A stretch of DNA of 64,000 nt from Larix kaempferi. Taxonomy: Eukaryota; Streptophyta; Pinopsida; Pinales; Pinaceae. The translations under genes and the position numbers were made by a program. Of this stretch, positions 35,743-47,069 are shown piece by piece. Within the stretch, counting starts at the first letter, position 1, and each line of letters opens with the position of its first letter. The stretch is from contig BSBM01001941.1 in the NCBI GenBank assembly GCA_027924585.1, positions 124,001 to 188,000 on the forward strand, given 5' to 3'. The notes under the pieces were generated by a model. The model was not told the DNA's origin. It was given only the letters and a program-made list of their open reading frames with translations, and ran no database searches.

Positions 35743-36286
35743 TAATCCACATCGCAGCTGGCATTGTTGTCGAATGCTAACATTTTTGCGACAAGTCATC
35801 GACTTCGATACAACTTTGGCAAGTTGTCGAACTGCAACACGACTTCGACAAATTTAGCGACCTCAAAAAAGTTTCGCGGCGTCGATGTGCAGCGTCGAAC
35901 TACGACTTGTGCAACATCAACTTTCGACTTTCGATTGTCGAACTTAGACAAAATCTCTGTCTGTCTTCCATTCAATTGTAATGGTTGAGTTTCCAAACCA
36001 TTCTAACTTCTCTTGTAACTGAACGTAACGGGTAGGCACCCAAGCATCTCAACACTCTATATAAGCATGTAAAATATTGTAACATGCATCTTATCAATGT
36101 CTTGATCTTTACATCCAGTAATAGAAATATCAGTTCACATTTCTGCATATTGTCTGTGTATATGTGTTCATCTTTGTAGTGTATTCCTGCTTTGCTTATT
36201 TTATTTCTTATGCTTCTACCATAACATAGCCGACTCATTCATTCGAATTGTTGTCCCCCGCGTGTTTCCTGGTCGCATGCGGATCA
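35743..36286 (+). repeat. 3' LTR of element E
   Basis: This is 544 bp, from TAATCCACATC to GCGGATCA. The conserved TATA motif is at about 36057. Relative to the 5' LTR it lacks about 20 bp near 35850. Confidence 0.92.
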
Positions 36287-36329
36287 AGTAACGACTCACT
36301 GGCTACCATAATGTCAAACTTGGTCCATT

Positions 36330-37480
36330 CCCCCATTTCCCCCCCATCATTTTTTACGAGTACCTCTTTGTTTTTTAACGATCTTGAGGAGGATAACAGA
36401 TGCTCGATATAACTCATCTTCGATGAGTCCAATATCATATGTTTTATGAACCTGAGAAAGGAGAGGTTTGGATCCATATCGGCCCTTTGATGTTTAATTT
36501 CATGAGTCCAACGAAGGAAAAATCGATGACGTTTCACATTTAGAGAGCATGCAATGGTCAAAAGAAGACTCCAAAGTGACTTTTATCGTGAAGTTAGTCC
36601 CCTAAGCCCGAAAAAGTGTAAAATAATAGCTAGGAAAACTATCTTAGTCGATGGTCGGCTAAGGTATTCCTTTTTTGTAATTAATACTACTCATCCCCAA
36701 AAAATGATAAACTAAAACTGAATAGATGCCCTTTCAAATCCTTTTATGAACGTGAAAAGAAACAAGTTCGCTCGACAATCTTTTCATGTTTTGGGAGTCT
36801 GAAAAGAACTTAAAAGAAACTCTAGGGGTTCCTTTTTCGTAACAATTTTTATGATCCCGAAAAAGTGATAAAAGTATACTCAAAAGATGACTTTGTCATG
36901 ATTTATAACCGAGTATGACGAAGGTGAAAAGTAAACTCAGCACAGTTCCTTTTCCGTAAATAGTCTAGCGAGGCCGGATAAAGAGATAAACCTATACTCG
37001 ATAGATACACCTTTTTAAATTAATTTTAACGAGCATGAATATGGTATCAAAAGCACTCATAATATTTTTCATGTTTTAACCAGAGCACGAAAAATTAAAA
37101 AGTAAGCTCAAACCACTTTTCATGTTTTAACCAGAGCACGAAAAAGTGAAAAGTAAGCTCGACACATCTTTTTCATGTTTTAACCAGAGCACGAAAAAGT
37201 GGAAAAATTAAGCTCAATGCCATCTTACTATTTTTAACGAGCTCGAAGATAGGATGGAAGAATTCTCATGGTATCTATTTCATTTTTTAACGAGCTTGCA
37301 ATAGGAAATGAATAATTATGCTCAGGATCATTTTCATGGTTTAATGAGCTTGAAACCAAAAATAAAGTATGCTTGAAAAGATTCCCATTGGTGGATGTTT
37401 TCCAAACATGATATCTAGAGGTTGGTACATGCCCCTAGCATGATTTCTAGAAGTAAACAACTTAATTCCAACATTATGTG
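36330..37480. repeat. AB internal region copy 1, right part: hairpin-unit array
   Basis: A chain of units of about 45-60 bp, each an imperfect hairpin around a loop related to TTTTAACGAGC. Clear cases are CTTTGTCAT/ATGACGAAG (36891-36919, one wobble) and three tandem units of about 52 bp near 37065-37210 pairing CTTTTTCATG with CACGAAAAAG. Others are TTCATTT/AAATGAA (37279-37285 and 37306-37312) and TGGTTT/AAACCA near 37337-37358. It is homologous to 39765-40990 in copy 2. Confidence 0.7.
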
Positions 37481-37520
37481 GAGAGGCGGTCGAGTTGATG
37501 TCGAGAGGTCAAAGAATTTA

Positions 37521-38569
37521 TTTACTAGAGAATTCATCCTACGTATAGTTAAACTCTCCCATGGATATAACTAAGCCCAAGATACTTAGTACATGACAAA
37601 AATAAAACAAATGGTGATATATTCTCCTATATCTAGGACAATGCATAAGTTATTAAACATGGAAGAAGAAGGGAAGAAGTAAGACTTACCTCCAACCCAT
37701 AGGTTGTCTTAATCCTTGCTCCAAGCTTGATGTTCAAACTTGTAGATATGCAAACAACATAGAAAACCAACCTTCCAAGAATGCAAATGTAATATAATGG
37801 ATCTAACTACAACATGTCATGAAACAATATAACAAGAAACAAGACATGGGAGAATAGACCAAGTTATCATTAAACAAGAAGCTAAAGAAGCTAATTACAA
37901 TGTTATACCTTGATCTCTAAGATGATAGCATCTCCTTCCAAGCTCTCCAACATCGCCCTCGCAAGACTTATTGGATCATAATGGCCTCCTTTTGAGTGTT
38001 CCCCAATCATAGGATCATAGGTTTGGTGCCTCGAAGCACTTCCCAAGCCCATGGATGGCCATCCTTAAGTAGGATTTGGGGAGGCCAACTACTAAGAGGA
38101 GGTTTAGGATCTAGATGAGAGGGATTAGGATCTAAGTTCTACTTCATACCCTGAAGGGAATAGGAGGTTGGATCCATAAGGATTCGAAGGTAATGATCCC
38201 AAGAAGATCCCTACTAAATTATAGATCCAAAAACCTAGGTATCATGCCTAAAACAATATTTTCACTCCCTCAAAGTGGTGTACAGAGCAAAAATTTGGAG
38301 TTTTCGCTCCCCCACAAGCATGCAGAGAGCGAAAATGTTGTAATTTTCGCTCCTAAGTCAACTAGTAGTGCACAAAAATATCAGTAGGAGGTAAAAAGTG
38401 GTTTTTGACCCCTAAGTTGTTGGATTTGCTTCCACATGTAACTAGGGAGGGGATCAACATTAGGATAAAGGGTCCTAACACCCCTAAGAGGCAAGAATAT
38501 CATGTTTCTCATGGTGATATGACATGAATACCCTCGCTTACACATGGTGTGACAATTTGAGGTATAACA
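37521..38569 (-). repeat. AB LTR B (middle LTR)
   Basis: It serves as 3' LTR of internal copy 2 and 5' LTR of internal copy 1. It contains two adjacent hairpins. GAGCAAAAA/TTTTCGCTC is at 38285-38309. GAGCGAAAAT-GTTGTA-ATTTTCGCTC, a perfect 10-bp stem, is at 38327-38352. It ends GAGGTATAACA. The left boundary is placed from alignment with LTR A and could be off by tens of bases. Confidence 0.65.
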
Positions 38570-38586
38570 GGTGCCTCCTAAAGTGT
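38570..38586 (-). promoter_or_regulatory. Polypurine tract of AB, copy 2
   Basis: The minus strand reads CACTTTAGGAGGCACC immediately before the TGTTATACC LTR start. Confidence 0.5.
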
Positions 38587-39764
38587 GAGGTCAGAAGGAA
38601 TCTGATGGCCGAAACACTTTACCAATAGTAAGTCTGCAAGGATATCTGAAGGATAACTGGAGAAGAGCTGCAAGCAAAAATCAACAATATGTCTAACAAA
38701 CTCGAGACAGGTGTACCCATGCTCGAAACAACTAAATCAAATCATGGCTTCCGACCAATACATTACAGATCCATGATAGTACCAACTCATGCTATGACCA
38801 TTGACATACATTGTGGATCCGTACCCAACAATGACTGAAGACAAATCATGGCTATTAGAATACAAGCGTAGATCCATGATAAGATAATAACACAACCATG
38901 ACCAATACAAAAGTGGATATGTGTGACAATTCGTCAATGAGGTAACCAACATGATGTTCATGTGGGAACCTACTAACAAATCACCATCGCAACCTGGATG
39001 TGCTAAATAAACCTCATAACCATCCAGGGTCTTCTACCCGATCCCAAATCGATACAAATCTAACCATGTGATTACAAGGTGTTGAATTCGAACATGGTAG
39101 AAACCACTTGATTATTGGTCAATAATGTAAATCGTTAACAAGTGCGAGGGAAATCATCGATAATTATAATGATCCCCAAGGTATCACTAGTACATTCCAA
39201 CGAATGTGAATAGATATGTTGTCATCGAACACTTGCGAAATTATTCAATCAGAGGTCAATGATGAAAACCTACTATTGAATACGAGGAAACATGTCATTT
39301 AGGAGTGCAAATACCAAGGTATCAAGGGTGGTTCTTAAGTCTAATTCCTGGATTGTGAGCTAATGTCGAAAATAATACTCGTCGAAGGAGGGCCATTCCC
39401 ATGTCATCGACATGAAACCGACAGGATAATGATATGAAGTAATAAATATTTTGAATATATGGACTGACACAAGGATGTAAAGGCTAACGATATTGCAGAG
39501 ATTGTCTCAGGTAAATACTTCCCTTGAACATTGAACGACATGACAACAAGTGACATGGAATCATTGACTCAATGAGGCAGATACCAAGACATAATGCGAC
39601 AATGACATTAAAGGAGCGGGATGACTTGTGGAATTGGTATGAATCAGAGACAAGCAAATTACTCAACTGTATGGCGAGACGCAAACAGGTGCCTTGTTCA
39701 AGGATGGAACAAGCTACCATAATGCTCTCAACATGATTGGCTTATTTCTCCCTAACCCCCATCA
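38587..39764. repeat. AB internal region copy 2, left part
   Basis: Homologous to 29437-30574. It shares GTGAGGTCAGAAGG, GATGGCCGAAACACTTTACC and a series of short GATCCATGA-containing units. Self-pairing persists in places, for example TCAAT/ATTGA at 39256-39279. Some stems seen in copy 1 have decayed. No protein is recognised. Confidence 0.55.
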
Positions 39765-41500
39765 TAATTAACGAGTACCTCTTTTTTTTAACGAGCTTGA
39801 GGAGGATAATAGATGCTCGGTATAAATCGTCATCGATGAGTCCAATCTCATATGTTTTACGAACCTAAGAAAGGAGAGGTTATGTCCCATATGGGCCCTT
39901 CGATGTTTAATTTCATGAGTCCAACAAAGGAAAACTCGATGATGTTTCACATTTAGAGAGTCTAAAACGGTCAAAAGAAGACTCCAAAGTGACTTTTTTC
40001 GTAAAATTAGTCACATAATCCCCAAAAAATGTAAAATGGTACCTAGGAAAACTCTCATAGTCGATGGTCGGCTAAGGTATTCCTTTTTCGTAATTAATAC
40101 TACTCGGCCTGAAAAAGGGATAAACTAAAATTGAATAGATTCCCTTTCAAATCCTTTTATGAGCATGAAAGGAAGCAAGTTCACTCGACAATCTTTTCAT
40201 GTTTTGGGAGTCTGAAAAGAACTTAAAGGAAACTCTAGGGGTTCCTTTTTCGTAATAGTTTTTATGAGCCTGAAAAAGTGATAAAAGTATACTCGAAAGA
40301 CGACTTTGTCATGTTGATAGCCGAGTATGACAAAGGTGAAAAGTTAACTCGACACAGTTTTTTCCGTAAATAGTCTAGCGAGGTCGGATAAAGAGATAAA
40401 CCTATACTCGATAGACACACCTTTTTAACTTAATTTTACGAGCACAAATATCCTATCAAAAGCACTCGGAATATTTTTCATGTTTTAACTAGAGCATGAA
40501 AAATTAAAAAGTAAGCTCAAACCACTTTTCATGTTTTAACTAGAGCACAAAAAAGTGAAAAGTAAGCTTGACACATCTTTTTCATGTTAAAACCATAGCA
40601 CGAAAAAGTGAAAAGTAAGCTCGACGCATCTTTTTCATGTTTTAAACATAGCACGAAAAAGTGAAAAGTAAGCTCGACACATCTTTTTCATGTTTTAAAC
40701 ATAGCACGAAAAAGTGAAAAGTAAGCTCGACACATATTTTTCATGTTTTAACAAGAGAACGAAAAAGTGGAAAAAGTATGCTCAACACCATCTTACTATT
40801 TTTAACGAGCTCGAAGATAGGTTGGAATAATGCTCATGGTATCTGCTTAATTTTTTAACGAGCTTGCAATAGGAAATGAACTATGCTCAGGATAATTTTC
40901 ATGGTTTAACGAGCTCGAAACCAAAAATAAAGTATGCTCGAAAAGATTCCCATTGGCGGATGTGTTCCAAACATGATATCTATAGGTTGGTACATGCCCC
41001 CATCGTAATTTCTAGAAGTAAATGACTTAATTCCAACATTATGTGGAGAGGGAGTCGATTTGATTCCAACATGATGTCCAAAGGTCAAAGACATGCCCAC
41101 TAAGCTTTGTTTCATCTGCCTACTCTTCTTCTTCACCCAATTAAATTCTTGGCTGCTAATAGGGAAAGGTTCACCAGAGAGGTAGGAAGAATGAGGATCA
41201 AGTGGAATAAGTGGATGGAAATAAGGTTCAAGTATTAAGTCTGGTGGAAGATGCGACTCAATGGGAGTAGGAATCTGTTTCATTTCTTAACGATCTTTAC
41301 AGAGAAAGGGAACTCTGCTCGTAATGACTTGTTTCATTTTTTAATGAGCTTGACACATAAAGGGAACTATGGTCGTAATGACTTGTTTCATTTTTTAATG
41401 AGCTTTACTGAAAGTAAACTATGCTTGGGACTGGTTTCATTTTTACATAAGCTTGAAACCAAAGGTAAACTATGCTTGGAACCAGTTCCTACCCAGCATG
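39765..41500. repeat. AB internal region copy 2, right part: hairpin-unit array
   Basis: About 25-30 consecutive units. Examples are CCTTTTTC/GAAAAAGG (40082-40089 with 40111-40118) and CTTTTCA/TGAAAAG (40193-40199 with 40213-40219). CTTTGTCAT/ATGACAAAG forms a perfect 9-bp stem (40304-40312 with 40327-40335). TGGTTT/AAACCA is at 40902-40907 with 40918-40923. From about 40470 to 40790 a near-identical unit of about 54 bp built on CTTTTTCATG...CACGAAAAAG repeats six times, so copy number has changed since the 3-unit version in copy 1. Loops keep TTTTTAACGAGC-like sequence. Confidence 0.75.
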
Positions 41501-41533
41501 ACGTCCAGAGGTTGCTAGTGCGCATAAGAAACT

Positions 41534-41921
41534 AGGGAATAGGAGGTTAGATCTAGAAGGATTACAAGGTAATGATCCAAAGAATATCACTACCAAATTA
41601 TAGATCCAAAAATCTAGGGATCATGCCTAAAACAATATTTTTCGCTCCCCTACAAGCATGTAGAGAGCGAAAATGTTGTAATTTTCACTCTTAAGTCAAC
41701 TAGCAGGGTCTGAAAATATCGATAGGAGGTAAAAAGTGGGTTTTGGAAAGTGGTTTTTGACCCCTAGGTTGTTGGATTTGCTTCCACATCTAACTAGGGA
41801 GGGGACCAACATTAATATAAAGGGTCCTAACACCCCTAAGAGGCAATAATATCATGTTTCTCATGGTGATATGACATGAAGACCCTCACTTACACATGGT
41901 GTGTCAATTTGAGGTATAACA
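41534..41921 (-). repeat. AB LTR C (truncated 5' LTR)
   Basis: It matches the last 410 bp of LTR B (38158-38569), including the AGAGCGAAAAT hairpin region and the GAGGTATAAC-A end. It then adjoins host element D. The inner 60% of the LTR and the primer site are missing, replaced directly by hairpin-array sequence, so a deletion has joined the two. Confidence 0.8.
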
Positions 41922-43660
41922 CCAACTTTGACATTCTTTGTACCTAATTCTTAGATTTTTGAAATATTTCCTCTTCTTGCGTTATATGTTTCTTTAACTC
42001 TGCCTATTTTAGAGTCTCTATTGTATCTAGTTGTTCTTTTAACGCTACATTTTGTGCACGTCATCCCTGGATCAATTCCTTGATTTCCTTGCACCACGCT
42101 TCTGTTGAATCTTGCATAGGTTCTTCTTATTTTTCCTCGTGACCTATCATATAAACATCTTCTACTATAGTTGTTGGGACAGTATGCTCGACCACTTCTT
42201 TAGCACATGTTTGCTAAATTTCATTGTAGGCTCTATTCATCTCCACATGGCGTGCTCTCATTTATTCTATTGCGGTGACCACATACTCTTGTAACTGTTG
42301 AAGTGGTAACTGTGACAGATCTACCTTAATCCAGAGCAACTCAGTGCTAACGATGAGGAGGCCTCTACTTCCTAATTGAGCACCATTCAAAAATTTATAT
42401 TTAAAAACCTCTTCTTGACCATTTGTTTGTTATGCTTCTCCTTAACCAAGGCAGCCTCCTACGCAATATCATTTCCCTCCACATCTGAACTTTGTTGGCT
42501 TGAACTTCCCAATTGCGCCTTTTCCTTCAACTTGGATAATTTATTAACAGAGTCCAATTGAAGCACTTGCTCTGAGTCCAGGTTAACTTCAATTTTTTTG
42601 ATGATAGGGAGGGAAAAATGCGATATGACTAAGCGATTGCTTGGATCATCTCTATGTACTAGCACTGGAACGCCATGTTTGTATTTTGTTGAATTTCTCT
42701 ATCTGTTCTAAGCTACCAAATGTTGAAATTCAACACTGGGAAGGTCTGTATTGTCTCTATGTCATACATGCCCCCCTTTGGTGGCTTCCACTTGATCATT
42801 TCCATAAAAAACAACACCCAACTGAAGTGAAACTCCTTTCCTAAGTTCTAAGTCTCCAAGTAACGTTGAATAAATTATTCGAGCAGATAATTAGACTAGC
42901 TCATTTGAATGTCTTAAGTGCATTTGTCGACCGCAAACAACACCCCCGCAGGGAACTCAACTTTCTTGCATTTTTGAAACACTTTACCCACCAACACTTG
43001 TGTCGCAAATCTTATCTCGAAGTCTATGATAGAAAATATCAATGTTCCTCTTCTCCCTTGGTGTGTTCCATACTTTTGATAATGCTCTTTAGCTTTCATG
43101 TCTTGCGTTGTTATGGATTCTGTGGGGTCTTCCCCCTTAGGTGAAAAGCCTGAAACCTTGTGCATGACTTCAACAGTGACCGAGTATGGTTTATCCAATC
43201 ATAAGAAACCTGTGTGTATCTTACTCAATAGAAAGTAGATGCAGTGTGTGATGCTCGACACCCTCCCGAAGTGTGGAACATCAAACAAGGTCATGATTCC
43301 TGACTTGAATAACTTCTTCACCCATGGCTTGGTGATGACCTTCTCAGTCTATTATGCTTCCTCGATGATCTCTACATATGTGGGAAACTGCAAACTTGGG
43401 AAACTATCAACATCTTGTAGATTGAAATCCATGAATTTCATGGAAGGAACCTTACCAAGCAAATATCCTCGAATGTCCACCATGGTATCGATTTCAACTA
43501 CCAGCATCTTGACTTCCTTAACTACTTTAGATTTGGACTTTGCTTTAGGCATGGTAGATGTTGACATTGTAGTTCCCATTTCTGCAATCTCTCAGCTCTC
43601 TATGATGACAAGCCGGCTCGCTACTGGCTCATTATGCTCTCTTGCAACTTAACTCTTCTC
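41922..43660 (-). pseudogene. Element D accessory frame, proximal part
   Basis: This is downstream of integrase on the minus strand. Open pieces include KSKSKVVKEVKMLVVEID with DIRGYLLGKVPSMKFMDF (43352-43579), YSVTVEVMHKVSGFSPKG with IDFEIRFATQVLVGKVFQ (42914-43198), and LQLDSVNKLSKLKEKAQL (42459-42665). Frames shift at least twice. The pieces form an extra protein after pol rather than part of integrase. Extra frames at this place are known in Tat-lineage gypsy elements. I do not know its role. It resumes at 28334 on the far side of AB. Confidence 0.6.
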
Positions 43661-44254
43661 CTGAACTACAATGTGCACCCACTCATCTTTGCTACTAAAC
43701 ACAACTCGGCTTTGATTGTCCTATCTAGAATGCATCATTGCACCCTATTCCTATCATAACTCTTGACATGGCCCCTACAATCTTCTTGATTCACCTTTTG
43801 GGTACATGATTTTCCCTTTCATATAGCAATGATTATGCAATTGGACATATCTTGATCTTCTATAATGATTGTGCTTTCTTCCATAAATGTGACGAGCCAC
43901 TATGCTCTTGTCCTTTCTTTATTCAAAATTAAAATTACCTACTTCGGTACACTTTCTAACTAACTGAAATTTTTAACCATAAATAGAAACAATCACTTCC
44001 CACTACCTATCTTATCATCCAATTTTCACCTTTCCAATCCCCGTGGGTCCTGGCTTATGGTATCTCTGATGTGATCTACCATAACCTTTCTTGGATAAGA
44101 CCTTGGTGTCTACTAGCTGTACTTTTAATTTTTTTTAAAGAACAAACAAAATAGAAGGAAATTCCTAAAATTATGTTCCATATCTACTTGGACAGTTTTA
44201 TTCAAGACAAACTCCTAAACTCCACCCTACATTATTGCTTTTATGATTAACAAG
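43661..44254 (-). other. Spacer between integrase and accessory frame of D
   Basis: It has no open frame longer than 60 codons and no recognised motif. In D it separates the integrase stop from the accessory frame. Confidence 0.4.
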
Positions 44255-44899
44255 GACTTACATATTTTCCTTCCCTTGTGAGCCATGACAGGGCTTTAAC
44301 CTACTTCCATTGATAATTCCTTTCATTGGCTTGTCAGCTAGAGTGGCAAGCTTTGTTGCGTGAAATTTTGTAATGAATAAAACATGGAATGGACCCAACC
44401 ATCTTATATGCAACTTGCCTAGGTTCTTGATAAACTTATTGTCATACATGAGGACAAATGCACCAAGTTTGAGGGTCTTGGCCTTGATGTTTTTGTCATG
44501 CCATGCCTTTTTTCTATTCTTATCTACCAATTGGTTGAATCCCACTATGAACCAATCTTATTTTAACTCCATTAGCACATCTATCCTGTGCTGAAGTGAT
44601 TCATCATCTCTCACCCCTGTAGCTATGGAAACACGCAGGCTCGAGACAACAAACTCAGGTGGCATTATCGCTTCCTTACAATATACCAGTATGAATAAAG
44701 GGTGCTTGGTGAGCCTTTTGCATGTTGTCCAATAAGCCCATAACAGTACTAGAATGCACTGATCCCAGTTATCGCGCTGCACATTACATATCTTCGTAAG
44801 TGCCTACTCTAAAATCTTGTTGAACACATTCATCGTATCATATAATTGAGGGTGGTAGGATGTGCTCTTATGATGGTAGATCATGAATTATCGAGTGAG
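44255..44899 (-). pseudogene. Element D integrase, C-terminal part
   Basis: The minus strand resumes the integrase core after element C (FMIYHHKSTSYHPQ near 44850-44890). It runs through NWDQCILVLLWAYWTTCKRL and HPLFILVYCKEAIMPPEF (44558-44782). It ends with AWHDKNIKAKTLKLGAFV and KFIKNLGKLHIRWLGPFHVL (44258-44545), the GPY/F-like tail. The first base of the insertion target keeps the codon phase. Confidence 0.85.
44895..44899. repeat. Target duplication GTGAG, left of element C
   Basis: It matches 53422-53426. With one copy removed, the integrase codons on both sides are in phase. Confidence 0.85.
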
Positions 44900-47056
44900 T
44901 GTAATACCTCAGTTGTTAAGGACCGAACATATGTTATTTTTATTATTATTATTGGGCATTAGCTTTCGGGACTATGGACTTTATTATTGTTATTATTATT
45001 TAACTAAATAACTAACTCAACATGAAAAACTAATGAGAATGAGGGGCCATGGATTCCACATGTGAGGGGGTTGGGGACTAAGAGTTGTTGCTCTCCCTAA
45101 CATTACTCTTTGGACCCTATTTTTTATTATTTTGGTTTATGGAGGTATGATTGCTCCCTCTTTGATGTTTAATGGGGATTACTTGTCTAGTGCGGCCTCC
45201 TTGGCTATACCAAGCCTCTTGTGATGCTGCTCATGTGCTAGTGTGCCCTCGATGGCTATTGTTAGCTTGCACTCCTTGAAAAAGTGTAACTCCCCTCGCT
45301 ATTTCACCTTTTGTTATTCTGGGAAATGGAATCTCTAATTGTAACCTCCCTATCATGAATTGAGTAAGCCCTAGTAAATTTGAGTTACATCTCTTGGAAT
45401 TGGAGTTACTTCCTTGGTAATTCGAATGGCTATAGAAGGATTGGAAATGGGCTCTCTTTCATTCTTCTTCTTTCTCTCTTGAGCTCTCTAGTGGAGTGGA
45501 ACGCTCTCTTGTAGGAGATGCATTGTATTGCAGAAGATGAAGGCCTTGTAATGAGGTTTGAAGACCCTATAATGGGGATTGAAGATTGACTGTGCATAAC
45601 ACAACATGATTTCTTATCCTATTGCTTGTCCCTGTTTGAATCTCTGCACGTGAATCCCAATGGTGTATGGTGATGTCCTGAGGGACTTGTATAGTATAGT
45701 CAAGGGAATCCCATTGCATCTGGTAGTGTAGATGGAAGGGAAGGTTTAAATGGAGAAAGGTGTAGTTGTGATTTTTGACAGTGTGAAAAGGGTGCAACCA
45801 TATGATCTGGTTCAGATGTTTCTGAGCATTTTTGGGTTTTGAGACCTATTCCATTACATCCAGAGTGATGTTTCTAGTAAGGAATAATTTTCGTTTCATC
45901 GAAAAAGGTTTTCCTATGACTAAGATATAGTTTTTTGATGTGGTAGGGTTTTCTCACGATGTTGAGAAGGGCACAACCATACCTTCTGGTTCATATTTTT
46001 TTTATCATTAATGGGTTATGAGACCTATTCCATTACATCTACAACATCGTTTCCAGTAAGGAATACTTTTTGTTTCACTGAAAAAAAATTATGTATGACT
46101 AAGATACAATTGTTTTTGTATGGCAATGTTCCGGTGTTGAGATGAGTGCACCATGCTTGTTGGTTTGAAAGTACCTCTCCTGTGGATCTATGGCCTTAGA
46201 TTAGGGGTGATTGTCATTTTGAAAGATGCATGAGCATGGAATTTATATGGCAGGGTGGAATGTTGTCTTGTTCAAGCTAGTTTCTCATGATTAAGATTAG
46301 TATTTTATTATATGATTGTTTATTGCATTTTCGAAAATATACGTGCTTATAGATATGATTTGCATGGTTGTAGGTGACAACCATGATATGTGATGTTATA
46401 TGGTTGTAGATGACATCTCTCATATCTAAATTTGTTTATGTTGATATGTCTATGGTTGGTAGTCAGTGATGAGTATTTTATTATATGTTTATTTACCGTA
46501 TTTCTGATGTATATGTGCTCTTGGATTCGGTATGCTTATGGTTTGAATGGTTGCAGGTGACATCCATGAGATCTGATGTTATTATTGCTTATATGGTTGT
46601 AGATGGAATCCCTCGTATCCATATTTATTTATGTTATTATGGTTGTAGGTGGCAGTCAGTATATTTGGTTTTTAACACTATTAATATGGTTGACTGTGGT
46701 AGCCCGTAGATCTGTTTATTTACATTGTTTATGGTGGCTTGTAGACCTGAATATTTTAAAGTTAAATGGCTGTAATAGATCTAATATATCATGCTTTAAA
46801 TCATGTTAATAGCTTTCTCATATCTAGTTGCATTTCATGCATGCATTTACCTTGCATAACATGTGAATTGGGGAATGATCTGCATTGTATTCTTGCATTT
46901 CATTTTAAAGAGTCTAAATGTTTTATTTTATGAGATTTTTGGCATGCTAGCCTAGCCTTAGTTACCTTTATTCTATTGTGTATTACCTTGGTTCATCCTT
47001 CCCCTTGGGTTCCAAGGTGTTCTTGGTCTTGGTTTAGGGGTTGGGGACATTGCAGA
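44900..47056 (+). repeat. 5' LTR of element C
   Basis: About 2,157 bp. It contains (ATT)n near 44940-45000, a mid-LTR segment with repeated GGTTTTC(T/C)CACGGTGTTGAGA-like words, and the end block TTCTTGGTCTTGGTTTAGGGG. It is homologous over its whole length to 51245-53421, with many small differences. Confidence 0.88.
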
Positions 47057-47057
47057 G

Positions 47058-47069
47058 TGGTATCAGAGC
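47058..47069 (+). promoter_or_regulatory. Primer binding site of element C
   Basis: TGGTATCAGAGC is a perfect initiator-Met-type site next to the 5' LTR end. Confidence 0.93.

Larger units (their letters stand above)
30575..36286 (+). mobile_element. Ty3/gypsy element E inserted in AB
   Basis: The element is 5,712 bp on the plus strand. LTRs at 30575-31135 and 35743-36286 start TGATCC/TAATCC and end GGATCA, forming 6-bp inverted ends. The flanking 5 bp are GGTAA on the left and AGTAA on the right, a duplication with one change. Order inside: primer site, gag, CCHC-like knuckle, protease/linker, RT, RNase H, integrase with GPY/F tail, polypurine tract. The LTRs differ at roughly one base in ten by eye, and the 5' LTR is longer by about 20 bp. 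Stops and shifts in gag, RT and integrase make it inactive. Homology between AB copies resumes on both sides, which confirms the joint. Confidence 0.92.
28335..41921 (-). mobile_element. Three-LTR, non-coding LTR retrotransposon (element AB)
   Basis: LTRs at 28335-29418, 37521-38569 and a truncated one at about 41534-41921 alternate with two related internal regions: 29419-37520, which hosts element E, and 38570-41533. All are on the minus strand. The outer ends carry CCAAC duplications. LTR starts read TGTTATACC on the minus strand and are preceded by purine-rich tracts at the first two LTRs. Without E the internal regions are about 2.4 and 3.0 kb and hold no retrotransposon protein. They are filled with short inverted-repeat units. 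This is a LARD-like, non-autonomous element. The LTR-internal-LTR-internal-LTR layout suggests unequal recombination between copies. No primer site was found, and deletions have removed it at both expected places. Confidence 0.75.

Noticed and set aside
41281-41534. Primer site for AB next to its 5' LTR
   Set aside because: No TGGTATCAGAGC-like or other tRNA-complementary sequence is present. A deletion joins array sequence directly to mid-LTR.
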